Shown here: positions 54,319 through 61,260 of the stretch, in pieces
Layout: every line of letters starts with the position of its first letter
Position numbering within the stretch: position 1 is the stretch's first letter
Assembly (NCBI GenBank): GCA_963732765.1
Contig: CAVTAS010000001.1
Span: forward strand, 396,975-460,974
Direction: 5' to 3'
From: JANYHF01 sp963732765
GTDB taxonomy: Bacteria; Pseudomonadota; Alphaproteobacteria; Rhizobiales; Hyphomicrobiaceae
Length of the DNA: 64,000 nucleotides
Program-made: the position numbers and the translations under genes
Notes under the pieces: model-generated
The model's database searches: none
Seen by the model: the letters and a program-made list of their open reading frames with translations, nothing else
What the model was told of the DNA's origin: nothing

Positions 54319-54882
54319 GGAGGAGATGTAGGCGCTGGGTGGGGGGAAGGAAAGGGTGGTGCGGCGCTGGCGAACACGGGGCAGATCCCCGCTTCCCGGA
54401 ATTCGGCGCGCCTTATCTTCGCGCGTCGAATATCCGGGATCCTTTGCGGCCCGTGTAGTGAACGCATGGGCCGCGATCCACGCCAGCCGTGCCAGCAATG
54501 CCTGAACCGAACCAGGTAAGGGTCCCGGATGTTTGCGGCGCCAAGAGGCGCGTCGAATTCCGGGAAGCGTATGGGAGGTATTGGTCACATTCTGCAAGGC
54601 AGACGCACCTGTGCCTTGGCCGGCGCTGCCCAAGGGGTGCGGGGTCGGTCGAGAGCCGCGAATTGATTGTAGAAAGTGCGGCTCCCGACCGCCCCGCCAG
54701 CGTTTTCATCGATCCCTCCGTCGCCACGTTTCCTGTGGGCTGCTCCACGCTCCGGAATCTCACCCGGGGCGAGCGACGGCGGCCGCCGGTCCTAAGGTGT
54801 GCGGCACCCCGGCCCGGTCGCTGCCCCTCCCCCAACAGATCGAGACGCCCTCGAGTGCATCCCCATGGAGAAGGGTGAGGGG
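54319..54882 (-). other. Long structured, gene-free leader or RNA candidate upstream of ABC1 gene
   Basis: About 560 bp with no credible protein gene, GC-rich and full of inverted repeats, lying just downstream (on the minus strand) of a near-consensus promoter at 54883-54911. One hairpin pairs GGTCGGTCGAGAGCCGC with GCGGCTCCCGACC (around 54648-54700). I compared it by eye with tmRNA, RNase P RNA, SRP RNA, 6S RNA and cobalamin/TPP riboswitch signatures and found no match. It may be a long 5' leader of the ABC1 kinase gene or an unrecognised RNA. Confidence 0.4.
54391..54568. repeat. Pair of inverted palindromic repeats (CTTCCCGGAATTCG units)
   Basis: GCTTCCCGGAATTCGGCGCG plus CC (54391-54412) is repeated in inverse orientation at 54547-54568 with one mismatch in 22. 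Each copy also has its own imperfect partner arm (54421-54442 and 54521-54542), so the 178 bp consist of two small palindromes facing each other, an arrangement like paired REP sequences. Confidence 0.72.
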
Positions 54883-54911
54883 ACTATAGTATAGATGTAG
54901 TATTGGTGCAA
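54883..54911 (-). promoter_or_regulatory. Near-consensus sigma70-type promoter, minus strand
   Basis: On the minus strand TTGCAC (-35, 54911-54906) and TATAGT (-10, 54888-54883) are separated by exactly 17 nt, inside an AT-rich island (54880-54950). Transcription would start near 54875 and run toward the ABC1 gene. Confidence 0.6.
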
Positions 54912-54972
54912 GTTATTTTGTATTTATTTGGTTTATTCTGTGAGGCCCGGCTCGAATAGTCCATCGATGAGC

Positions 54973-55100
54973 GGGGTCAGACCCCACTTTTTTCGGGGTC
55001 TGACCCCACGCCAGGAACTCCGTCGCCAGCGATGGGGTCAGACCCCTCCTGGGGGGATGCGAGAGGTGCCGTGGAGGTGGGGTCTGACCCCGGACCTTGC
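54973..55100. repeat. GGGGTCAGACCCC-type repeat, copy A
   Basis: About 128 bp with four GGGGTC/GACCCC boxes (GGGGTCAGACCCC, CGGGGTCTGACCCC, TGGGGTCAGACCCCT, GTGGGGTCTGACCCCGG). It is closely similar along its length to copy B at 55822-55950. It forms the last ~40 codons of the hepT gene. Confidence 0.88.
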
Positions 55101-55450
55101 AGCTTGCTGCCGATCCCGGCCAGCGCGACCTTCAGCGGACCAATATCCCTGAGGACGGTTTCCCACAGTCGCTGCGAATCGACGAACTCATACCCGTGGC
55201 GGTAGAGATTTCCGGCGTCGGCCATGGCGCGCCAATTGATTTCCGGATGCTCCGCCTTGGCGTCGTCCGGGAGATCGCGGGACGCCTCCGATATGATCTC
55301 GACGCACCGTTCCACCGCCCTGAGAGTCCGGTCGTCAGCCGTGAAGGCGGGCAGGTCGAGACCGGCTGTAAATCGCTCGATTTGCTCGATAGCCGCCGAC
55401 ATGTGGCGCATCACATCAGCAAGTGCACGGGTCTTGCGAGGAGCCTTCAC
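54977..55450 (-). CDS. hepT: HepT-like HEPN toxin, extended by repeat sequence
   Basis: A 157-residue protein. Residues 1-~117 match the HepT/DUF86 HEPN domain: MRHMSAAIEQIERFTAGLDL, LRAVERCVEIISEASRDLPD, and the RNase-type motif GNLYRHGYEF (RHxY variant). The last ~40 residues (GPGSDPTSTA onward) are translated from the GGGGTCAGACCCC repeat and end at its edge. HEPN toxins cleave RNA or tRNA and are neutralised by MntA-type nucleotidyltransferases that AMPylate them. The start is a GTG overlapping the mntA stop (GTGA). Whether the extended toxin is active is unknown. Confidence 0.85.
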   Translation of the reverse strand: MKAPRKTRALADVMRHMSAAIEQIERFTAGLDLPAFTADDRTLRAVERCVEIISEASRDLPDDAKAEHPEINWRAMADAGNLYRHGYEFVDSQRLWETVLRDIGPLKVALAGIGSKLQGPGSDPTSTAPLASPQEGSDPIAGDGVPGVGSDPEKSGV

Positions 55451-55764
55451 AGCACGCGCACCAAATCGCGCTCGAAGCGGCGCTGATTGTCCGTCGGAAA
55501 CAACTCGCGGGTGGAAATGTGGACCTCAAGCCCGGTATCGTCCTCGATCATGTGCTTGATCGACAGGAGTTCCAGGATCGACACCGTGCCGGGCCGGCAT
55601 TCCACCATCACATCAAGGTCGCTGTCCGGCCGATTGTCGCCGCGCGCCCGTGAGCCATAGATGCTGAGCGATGTTACGCCGAGGCGGCGGATCGCTTCGC
55701 CGCGCCGCCGGATGGTGGCGAGCAAGGGGTCGAGTGATGTTGCAGCGTGGGCGATGTCTTGCAT
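55447..55764 (-). CDS. mntA: MntA-like nucleotidyltransferase antitoxin
   Basis: A 105-residue minimal nucleotidyltransferase starting MQDIAHAATSLDPLL. The active site GSRARGDNRPDSDLDVMVE carries the GSX10DXD motif; a third acidic residue lies in GLEVHISTREL. MntA antitoxins add AMP groups to the Tyr of HepT. It overlaps hepT by 4 bp, the normal translationally coupled arrangement. The upstream edge abuts repeat copy B. ATG 55764 is preferred over the longer frame from 55779. Confidence 0.88.
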   Translation of the reverse strand: MQDIAHAATSLDPLLATIRRRGEAIRRLGVTSLSIYGSRARGDNRPDSDLDVMVECRPGTVSILELLSIKHMIEDDTGLEVHISTRELFPTDNQRRFERDLVRVL

Positions 55765-55821
55765 GGGTGGATTGTACACTCAGATAGGTTCAAAATGAAG
55801 AGCCAACCCGATGATGGTCTC

Positions 55822-55950
55822 CGGGGTCAGACCGACTTTTTCTGGGGTCTGTCCCCACGCCAGGCACAGCGTCGCCAGCAGTGGGGTCAGACCCCTCTTG
55901 GGGGGATGCGAGAGACTGCCGTGGAGGTGGGGTCTGACCCCGGACCTTGC
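55822..55950. repeat. GGGGTCAGACCCC-type repeat, copy B
   Basis: About 129 bp, near-identical to copy A (shared stretches include GCCAG-G-CGTCGCCAGC, GGGGGGATGCGAGAG and GCCGTGGAGGTGGGGTCTGA). A few small indels put it in a different frame. It supplies the C-terminal ~20 codons of the antitoxin-like gene at 55887 and ends before mntA. Confidence 0.88.
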
Positions 55951-56162
55951 CGCCAGACCGGCAAGAAGTCCTCGCCGATGCCGGCGTCCATCTCGGCCTT
56001 GGCCTCGGCCATGAGCTTGTCGAGTTTGCCCGACTTGGCGCCGCGCTCGATGGCCTCGTCGAAACGCCGCTCTTCCAACTCGTCAAAAAAGGCGCGCAGC
56101 TTGGCCATCTCCTCGGCGGAGAGCTGTTCGACGGATCGTTCGATGGCTTCGATTTTTCCCAT
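55887..56162 (-). CDS. Orphan antitoxin-like protein, extended by repeat sequence
   Basis: A 91-residue protein: MGKIEAIERSVEQLSAEEMA, KLRAFFDELEERRFDEAIER and GAKSGKLDKLMAEAKAEMDA. This is the pattern of small antitoxins that precede RelE/ParE-type toxins. The final ~19 residues (GPGSDPTSTA onward) come from repeat copy B. No RelE/ParE-like toxin follows; the repeat and mntA lie there instead, so the partner was probably lost. No Shine-Dalgarno is visible upstream of ATG 56162. Confidence 0.68.
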   Translation of the reverse strand: MGKIEAIERSVEQLSAEEMAKLRAFFDELEERRFDEAIERGAKSGKLDKLMAEAKAEMDAGIGEDFLPVWRQGPGSDPTSTAVSRIPPRGV

Positions 56163-56338
56163 GGGGGAAGTGTAGCATACCATTCGGGGGCGGTCACTGG
56201 GGTGGCGGTGCAGGATGCGACATGAGGCTGGTACGCCAAATGTCGACAGCAGTACTGTGTATTCGAAGTATTCAAAGCTTGACCAACGGCCGTTGATTGG
56301 GTTCTTTGGGACGGACGACAATTGAGGTTTGGTAAGCC

Positions 56339-57706
56339 GTGACTGAGCATCCCCGTCCGACCGACGCAACGATCAAATTCCTTTACGCGCACGCCTTCCG
56401 GTGCGGGTTTAATGGTTGCCGACGCCCGTTGTATCGCGTTGATGATCACACAGGTGAGCGAACGCTCAATTCTCGTGTGTGTCACATACGTGCTAGGAGC
56501 GCAGGCGGTCCACGATGGGATCCGCAGCAATCGGAAAACGACAATCGCTCAGAAAAGAACTTGATCGTTATGTGTGTCGAGCATGCGTCGGTATTCGACG
56601 ATAGGCTCACCTGGATGTCCTATCCGGCCACAATGATTTGCGAATGGAAAGCGCAACAGCTGTCTGACTATGACAGTATTCAACAGGGTTGGATCATCGA
56701 CGACAAAATGACGCGAAATGTCGCCGCTGCGTCTTTCTCACAAGTCGACGTTGCGATCAACGAGTTAACGATTTCACTTGGCGGTGAGGGTGGCAGGGCC
56801 CCCGGGTCAGGTGGCGGTGGTGGTGGTGCAATTGGCAGGAACGCCCGAGGAGGGCGAGGTGGCGACGGCGGAGAAGTGCGGATGGACAATGGTGACTTCA
56901 CCACGTCGCTCGTTGCTGACGCGTCTGACTTGAGCTGTCATGCGTTGTCCGAACCGACTGCATTCTCTGATGTGCCGGCTCCTGGTGCCGGCGGCGGAGG
57001 AGCCGGTGCTATTGGCGATAACTCGCGTGGTGGCGACGGCGGTGGGGGTGGTGAGCACGTCACTGGTGTGTTCGACCTCGTAGCGCTCCGCAACGTCGGG
57101 CTTGATCGTATCGAGGTCGAGGTTGGTAAGGGAGGAGTTGGCCCAGCCTTACCGGGTCAGCACGGCCTCGATGGCGAAGATACCGTGCTGCGCTTTGTAA
57201 AACTTGATGGCACAGTATTACGGGAGGTAAGAGCTAAAGGTGGCGTTGCTGGACGTTCGCAAGGAAGCATCTTCCCGGATGATGCGGTCGAGATTTCGAT
57301 TGCTGATATCAACGGTGGATTCCGGATCTCAAGCGTGATGGCGGTCAACGGTGTCGAAATCCGCGACGGACTGTTCTATGTTCTCGGCGGCGATTGGAAG
57401 ACTCTCATAGTCCCGATGTTGCCCTTCGACGTTGTCTTCCCCGTAGCCTTCAGCGCTAGATGGCAATCACTGAATGGGCAGACTCCCAGGGGCCTTATCC
57501 TGTCACTGAAAAGCCCGCTTGGTCGAGAGGTGTCGAGCCAAAACGCAATTGTACCTCGCGACGGACTTCATCAATGCTACCGCCAATGGGTCTGCCCCAT
57601 TGGCGCGCGACTAGACTCTGAGGGGCTTTGGACGGTTGCTATTCGATCAGGAGAGTTCGTTCTAGCTACCACCGACTTTCGAGTGTCGGTGTTAGAGCCA
57701 ACTTGA
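56339..57706 (+). CDS. HNH-like zinc-motif protein with glycine-rich centre and unknown C-terminal domain
   Basis: A 455-residue protein starting at GTG 56339 with GAGG 10 nt upstream. Residues ~20-90 look like an HNH-type module: RCGFNGCRRPLYRVDD, NSRVCHIRARSAGGPRWDP, then RSEKNLIVMCVEHASVFDDR. These supply Cys and His at zinc-like spacing, as in HNH domains of defence effectors. Residues ~145-240 are two Gly-rich blocks (PGSGGGGGGAIGRNARGG, GAGGGGAGAIGDNSRGG). The C-terminal ~170 residues form a globular domain (DWKTLIVPMLPFDVVFPVA, WVCPIGARLDSEGLWTVAI) I do not recognise. GC content is visibly lower than its neighbours, suggesting acquisition. Confidence 0.7.
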   Translation: MTEHPRPTDATIKFLYAHAFRCGFNGCRRPLYRVDDHTGERTLNSRVCHIRARSAGGPRWDPQQSENDNRSEKNLIVMCVEHASVFDDRLTWMSYPATMICEWKAQQLSDYDSIQQGWIIDDKMTRNVAAASFSQVDVAINELTISLGGEGGRAPGSGGGGGGAIGRNARGGRGGDGGEVRMDNGDFTTSLVADASDLSCHALSEPTAFSDVPAPGAGGGGAGAIGDNSRGGDGGGGGEHVTGVFDLVALRNVGLDRIEVEVGKGGVGPALPGQHGLDGEDTVLRFVKLDGTVLREVRAKGGVAGRSQGSIFPDDAVEISIADINGGFRISSVMAVNGVEIRDGLFYVLGGDWKTLIVPMLPFDVVFPVAFSARWQSLNGQTPRGLILSLKSPLGREVSSQNAIVPRDGLHQCYRQWVCPIGARLDSEGLWTVAIRSGEFVLATTDFRVSVLEPT

Positions 57707-57803
57707 AGTCGACATTCGGCTTAGAATGGCCCTGACGCCTCGGTGATCAAGGAACACTGCGCTACCCATAGGGTCCACCACCACCCAACCCCGACACCCC
57801 CCC

Positions 57804-58502
57804 ATGCCCACCCTAGCCGAACCCTTCCCACCTCCGCCCTTCACCGGCTTTCCCCCCGACGCCCTCGCCTTCTTCCGCGAGCTCACCGCCAACAACACCC
57901 GCGACTGGTTCCTCGCCAACAAATCGCGCTACGAAACCCAGGTCCGCGACCCGCTAGCCTCGCTCGTCACCGACCTTGCGGCGCGGCTCGCCAAAACCAA
58001 CACCCCGCTCCGCGGCGACGCCAAGCGTTCGCTGTTCCGCATTAATCGCGACGTGCGCTTTTCCAAGGACAAGAGCCCATACAAGACCCACGCCGGGGCG
58101 ACGCTGACGCGCGACGGCGAGAAACTCACGCAGGGGCTGCTCTATATCCACATCGATCCCAAGGGGTCGTTTGTCGCTGCCGGCTTCCACGAGCCCGAGC
58201 CGGGGCAACTGCTCCGTATGCGCCAGGCCGTGGCGGAGGACCCGAAAGCTTGGGGCAAGGTCGAGGCGGCCTTGTCGAAAAACGGGCTGGAGCTGACGCG
58301 CGAGGCGGTGTTGACGCGCGTGCCAAAAGGTTTCGAGCGGGCGCCGGTCGCGGTCGCCGAGGCGCTGAAGCTGAAGTGGTGGATCGTCGAGCGCAAGTTG
58401 TCGCCAGCCGAGATCGGCACGGCCAAGCTGGTGGATGCGGTCGTGAAACTGGCGGCGGACGCCGCGCCGCTGCTGCAGTTCGGCTGGGCGGCGCTGGACT
58501 GA
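57804..58502 (+). CDS. DUF2461 family protein
   Basis: A 232-residue cytoplasmic protein with family motifs FPPDALAFFRELTANNTRDWF near the start, then RGDAKRSLFRINRDVRFSKD, SPYKTHAGATL, GLLYIHIDPKGSFVAAGFHE and KWWIVERKLSPAE. The function of the family is not established. It lies just beyond the low-GC HNH gene and is itself of normal high GC, marking the right border of the accessory island. A 25-bp inverted repeat begins 8 bp after its stop codon. Confidence 0.9.
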   Translation: MPTLAEPFPPPPFTGFPPDALAFFRELTANNTRDWFLANKSRYETQVRDPLASLVTDLAARLAKTNTPLRGDAKRSLFRINRDVRFSKDKSPYKTHAGATLTRDGEKLTQGLLYIHIDPKGSFVAAGFHEPEPGQLLRMRQAVAEDPKAWGKVEAALSKNGLELTREAVLTRVPKGFERAPVAVAEALKLKWWIVERKLSPAEIGTAKLVDAVVKLAADAAPLLQFGWAALD

Positions 58503-58510
58503 ACTTTTAG

Positions 58511-58594
58511 ACGGGGACAGTTTACTTATATCGCCTTACCGATCTTGGACACAAAGAGGGCCTCAGACGGGCGATATAAGTAAACTGTCCCCGT
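58511..58594. repeat. Perfect 25-bp inverted repeat (GGGGACAG family)
   Basis: ACGGGGACAGTTTACTTATA plus TCGCC (58511-58535) is exactly complementary to 58570-58594, with a 34-nt centre. Such GGGGACAGTTTAC palindromes are often linked to REP-associated transposases (RAYT) in proteobacteria; none is in this window. The right arm ends immediately before the TAA stop of the cupin gene. Confidence 0.88.
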
Positions 58595-58987
58595 TTAAAC
58601 CGTCGCTTCCCACGGCCCGTCCGCCGGCACCGCTTCGTCCGGTCCCGGCCAGGGCGGCATGGTCACACCGATGATGCCGAGCGCCTGATCGGGGCTGGCG
58701 CGGAACTGAAACGCCGTGCCCACCGGGATGGTCAGGCTGAGGCCGGGCGCCAGCGCCGTTACCTCTTCGCGCGCGCCCTGACGCCGCCACATCTCGCCTG
58801 CGCCCGAGACCACGAACCAGACCTCCTCGACCGTGCGATGCACCACCGGCTTGGCGACCGCTCCTGGTTGCAGCCGGAAGTGCGCCATGCTGCCGGCGGG
58901 AAGGCACACCAGGATGCGTACCTCGGAGCCATCTGGCGCCATGACGTCGGGCGCGGCGGGCAATGTGCGAGTCGCAAAGTCCGTCAT
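58595..58987 (-). CDS. Cupin-domain protein
   Basis: A 130-residue single-domain cupin starting MTDFATRTLPAAPDVMAPDG, with GGAGG about 8 nt upstream. The two cupin motifs are AKPVVHRTVEEVWFVVSGAG (with His and Glu ligands) and LAPGLSLTIPVGTAFQFRAS. The small size fits a regulator or isomerase-like cupin. It diverges from the beta-keto acid cleavage enzyme gene, so a role linked to the carnitine cluster is possible. The stop codon touches the inverted repeat at 58511-58594. Confidence 0.88.
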   Translation of the reverse strand: MTDFATRTLPAAPDVMAPDGSEVRILVCLPAGSMAHFRLQPGAVAKPVVHRTVEEVWFVVSGAGEMWRRQGAREEVTALAPGLSLTIPVGTAFQFRASPDQALGIIGVTMPPWPGPDEAVPADGPWEATV

Positions 58988-59099
58988 AGTGTGAGCCCTC
59001 CGCAATCCGCATGTGTCATGTCGCAAAACGGCATCGCAGATTGCGCCGGTCTCGGCTAGCCTCTCGGCAAAACACGCTCCCGGGAGGCCTGCGCCAAAA

Positions 59100-59996
59100 A
59101 TGCTCAACAACACCCCCTTCATCACCTGCGCCGTGACGGGCGCCGGCGCGACCACCGGCAAATCCGACAAGGTGCCGGTTACCCCGCGCCAGATCGCGGA
59201 CGAGGCGATCGCGGCGGCCAAGGCCGGGGCGGCGGTTGTGCATCTGCATGTGCGCGACCCCAAGACCGGGGCGGGATCGCGCGACGTGGCGCTGTACCAG
59301 GAGGCGGTGGACCGCATCCGCTCCTCGGGCGTCGACGTGCTGATCAACCTCACGGCCGGCATGGGCGGCGATCTGGTGCTCGGCCCGGTGGAAGCGCCGC
59401 TGCCGCCCAAGGCCAAGGGCACCGACATGGCCGGCGCCACCGAGCGGCTGGCGCATGTGAAAGCGCTGCTGCCCGACATCTGCACGCTCGATTGCGGTAC
59501 GCTGAACTTCCTGGCCGGCGGCGACTACATCATGGTCAACACCACCGACACGCTACGCGCCATGGCCAAGATGATGATGGACCTCGGCGTGAAGCCGGAG
59601 TGCGAGGTGTTCGACACCGGCCAGCTCTGGCAGGTGCACGACCTCATGAAGGAGGGGCTGCTTCTGGACCCCGTGAACATCCAGTTGTGCATGGGCATCC
59701 CCTACGGCGCGCCGGCCGATCCCAGCACCTTCATGGCCATGGTGCACGCGCTGCCGGCCAAATGCGTGTGGTCGAGCTTCGCGATCAGCCGCATGCAACT
59801 GCCGTGGGTGGCGCAGTCGGTGCTGGCCGGAGGGAACGTGCGGGTGGGGCTGGAGGACAATATCTATCTGAGCAAGGGCGTGCTGGCGACCAACGGGCAG
59901 TTGGTCGAACGTGCGCGGACGATCCTGGAGGCGATGAATTTGTCCGTGGCCGGACCGGATGCGGTGCGGGAGCGGCTGGGGCTGAAGCGCAAATGA
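59100..59996 (+). CDS. Beta-keto acid cleavage enzyme (BKACE), probable dehydrocarnitine cleavage enzyme
   Basis: A 298-residue Zn-dependent TIM-barrel enzyme of the former DUF849 family. Start FITCAVTGAGATT, zinc and substrate motifs VVHLHVRDPKTGAGSRD (HxH), LINLTAGMGGD, LDCGTLNF and SSFAISRMQLPWVAQS, then RVGLEDNIYLSKG. BKACE enzymes condense a beta-keto acid with acetyl-CoA and release acetoacetate. With the carnitine 3-dehydrogenase and thioesterase genes downstream the likely substrate is 3-dehydrocarnitine, as for CdhC in pseudomonads. ATG 59100 follows GGGAGG. Confidence 0.92.
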   Translation: MLNNTPFITCAVTGAGATTGKSDKVPVTPRQIADEAIAAAKAGAAVVHLHVRDPKTGAGSRDVALYQEAVDRIRSSGVDVLINLTAGMGGDLVLGPVEAPLPPKAKGTDMAGATERLAHVKALLPDICTLDCGTLNFLAGGDYIMVNTTDTLRAMAKMMMDLGVKPECEVFDTGQLWQVHDLMKEGLLLDPVNIQLCMGIPYGAPADPSTFMAMVHALPAKCVWSSFAISRMQLPWVAQSVLAGGNVRVGLEDNIYLSKGVLATNGQLVERARTILEAMNLSVAGPDAVRERLGLKRK

Positions 59997-60006
59997 ATTG
60001 CGGCTG

Positions 60007-60312
60007 TCAGCGTCTTGGCGGTTCGATGCCCAAGTCTTTGCAGATCTTTCGCGCCAAATGGTCATTGACTTCGGCATGGCGCGGCACGGCGGTCAGGCGA
60101 TCGAGCTTGGGGTTCTTCCAGATGGAATGCCGTCCGCCTTCCCGGTTCAGGTCGAGAATTTCGCGCAACGTAATCCACAGGGTCTCAAGCAGCTCCTCGC
60201 GCGTGCGCTCCTGGCAGTTGACGCCGGGGACCTCTTCGATCCAGCCAATCCACCAGCCTCCATCTTCTTTGACGACAGCGGTGTATTGCTGTGAAACGCG
60301 CGATTTCGGCAT
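60007..60312 (-). CDS. HicB/HicA chimeric toxin-antitoxin remnant
   Basis: A 101-residue frame starting MPKSRVSQQYTAVVKEDGGW with AAGGG upstream. Residues 1-~58 match a HicB-type antitoxin (YTAVVKEDGGWWIGWIEEVP, ELLETLWITLREILDLNRE). From GGRHSIWKNPKLDRL onward (AVPRHAEVNDHLARKICKDL to the end) the sequence is the C-terminal part of a HicA toxin, which normally is a separate protein with RREGG-HS-W-NP and AVPRHxEI. The HicB C-terminus and HicA N-terminus, including most of its double-stranded-RNA-binding region, are missing. The catalytic His may be the one in GRHSIW. Confidence 0.72.
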   Translation of the reverse strand: MPKSRVSQQYTAVVKEDGGWWIGWIEEVPGVNCQERTREELLETLWITLREILDLNREGGRHSIWKNPKLDRLTAVPRHAEVNDHLARKICKDLGIEPPRR

Positions 60313-60390
60313 AGGAACCCTTCGGTCTGACATCGGCCACAGCGTCAAATTCTGTCACTCAATAGAGCACGAAAAACGGTAGAGCGCCAC

Positions 60391-61158
60391 ATGACACATA
60401 CCAACCAACGCGTCCTCGTTACCGCCGCCGGCTCCGGAATTGGTCGCGTCACAGCCGAGGCCTTTGTCGCGGCTGGCGCGAAGGTCTATATTTGCGACGT
60501 GGACAGAGGACCGCTCGAAGCGACCCTACGGGAGCAGCCAAAATTCGCTGGCATACCAGCGGATGTGTCGGAAGAAGCGCAGGTCGAGGCACTGTTCAAG
60601 GCCGGTCTCGCCCATCTCGGCGGGCTCGACATTCTCGTCAACATGGCGGGCATCGCGGGGCCGACGGGCAATCTCGAGGACATCTCGCTCGCCGACTGGC
60701 GGCGCTGCCTCTCCGTCAATCTCGACGGCGCGTTCCTGTGCGCCAAGGCGGCCATCCCGCATCTGAAACGCAATCAATCCGGCTCGATCGTCAACATGTC
60801 GTCGAATGCGGGACTGTTCGGCTTCCCGCGCCGCTCGCCGTACGCATCGGCCAAATGGGCCATCCGTGGCCTGACGAAAACGCTGGCCCAGGAACTGGGG
60901 CCGTCCGGCATCCGCGTCAACTGCATCTGCCCCGGCGCCGTCGAGGGCGACCGCATCGACCGGGTGATTGCCGCAGAGGCGCTGAAGAGCAACCGGGCGC
61001 CCGATGATGTGCGGGCCGGGATCATCTCGCGCACGTCACTGCGACAGTTCATGAAGCCCGACGACATCGCGGCGATGATCCTTTTCCTAACCTCGCCCGC
61101 CGGCGCACGCATCTCCGGCCAGGAGATCGCGATCGATGGGCATACAGAGACGTTGTGA
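60391..61158 (+). CDS. Short-chain dehydrogenase/reductase
   Basis: A 255-residue classical SDR. Cofactor motif VTAAGSGIGRVTAEAF (TGxxxGIG with Ala in place of the first Gly), Asp in CDVDRGPLEA that favours NAD(H), NMAGIAGPTG, catalytic Ser in IVNMSSNAGLFG and YASAK. Ends GQEIAIDGHTETL. It lies between the BKACE and carnitine dehydrogenase genes on the same strand. A role in this pathway, for example on acetoacetate or 3-hydroxybutyrate, is possible but only inferred from position. Confidence 0.9.
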   Translation: MTHTNQRVLVTAAGSGIGRVTAEAFVAAGAKVYICDVDRGPLEATLREQPKFAGIPADVSEEAQVEALFKAGLAHLGGLDILVNMAGIAGPTGNLEDISLADWRRCLSVNLDGAFLCAKAAIPHLKRNQSGSIVNMSSNAGLFGFPRRSPYASAKWAIRGLTKTLAQELGPSGIRVNCICPGAVEGDRIDRVIAAEALKSNRAPDDVRAGIISRTSLRQFMKPDDIAAMILFLTSPAGARISGQEIAIDGHTETL

Positions 61159-61162
61159 AGTG

Positions 61163-61234
61163 GGTGTCAGGCATCGGACATCAGGCATGGAACAGTGAAT
61201 GCTGCCGATGCCTGATGCCTGATGCCTGATCACC
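61163..61234. repeat. Heptamer-arm hairpin upstream of carnitine dehydrogenase gene
   Basis: The right arm (61203-61234) contains GATGCCT repeated three times; the left arm (61163-61190) is its imperfect complement (TCAGGCATCGG, ACATCAGGCAT). The loop is ~12 nt. Same design as the elements at 11406, 25708 and 45632, with a different heptamer. It ends ~26 bp before ATG 61261. Confidence 0.85.
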
Positions 61235-61260
61235 AATTCCATACGTCAAGGAGACCACCC

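Noticed and set aside
54700..54760. Possible cobalamin riboswitch because of CCCACAGGAAACGTGG
   Set aside because: The B12-box pattern does not match and none of the other conserved riboswitch segments is present.
54319..54882. Possible SRP RNA because of GGAGCAGCC on the minus strand
   Set aside because: The 5' side of the symmetrical loop (CAGG before the CCGGAAGG apex) is missing and the helix does not close; only a chance match.
54973..55950. Composite transposon ends around mntA
   Set aside because: No transposase, no target-site duplication visible, and the repeats are in direct orientation with internal palindromes; better described as dispersed repeats.
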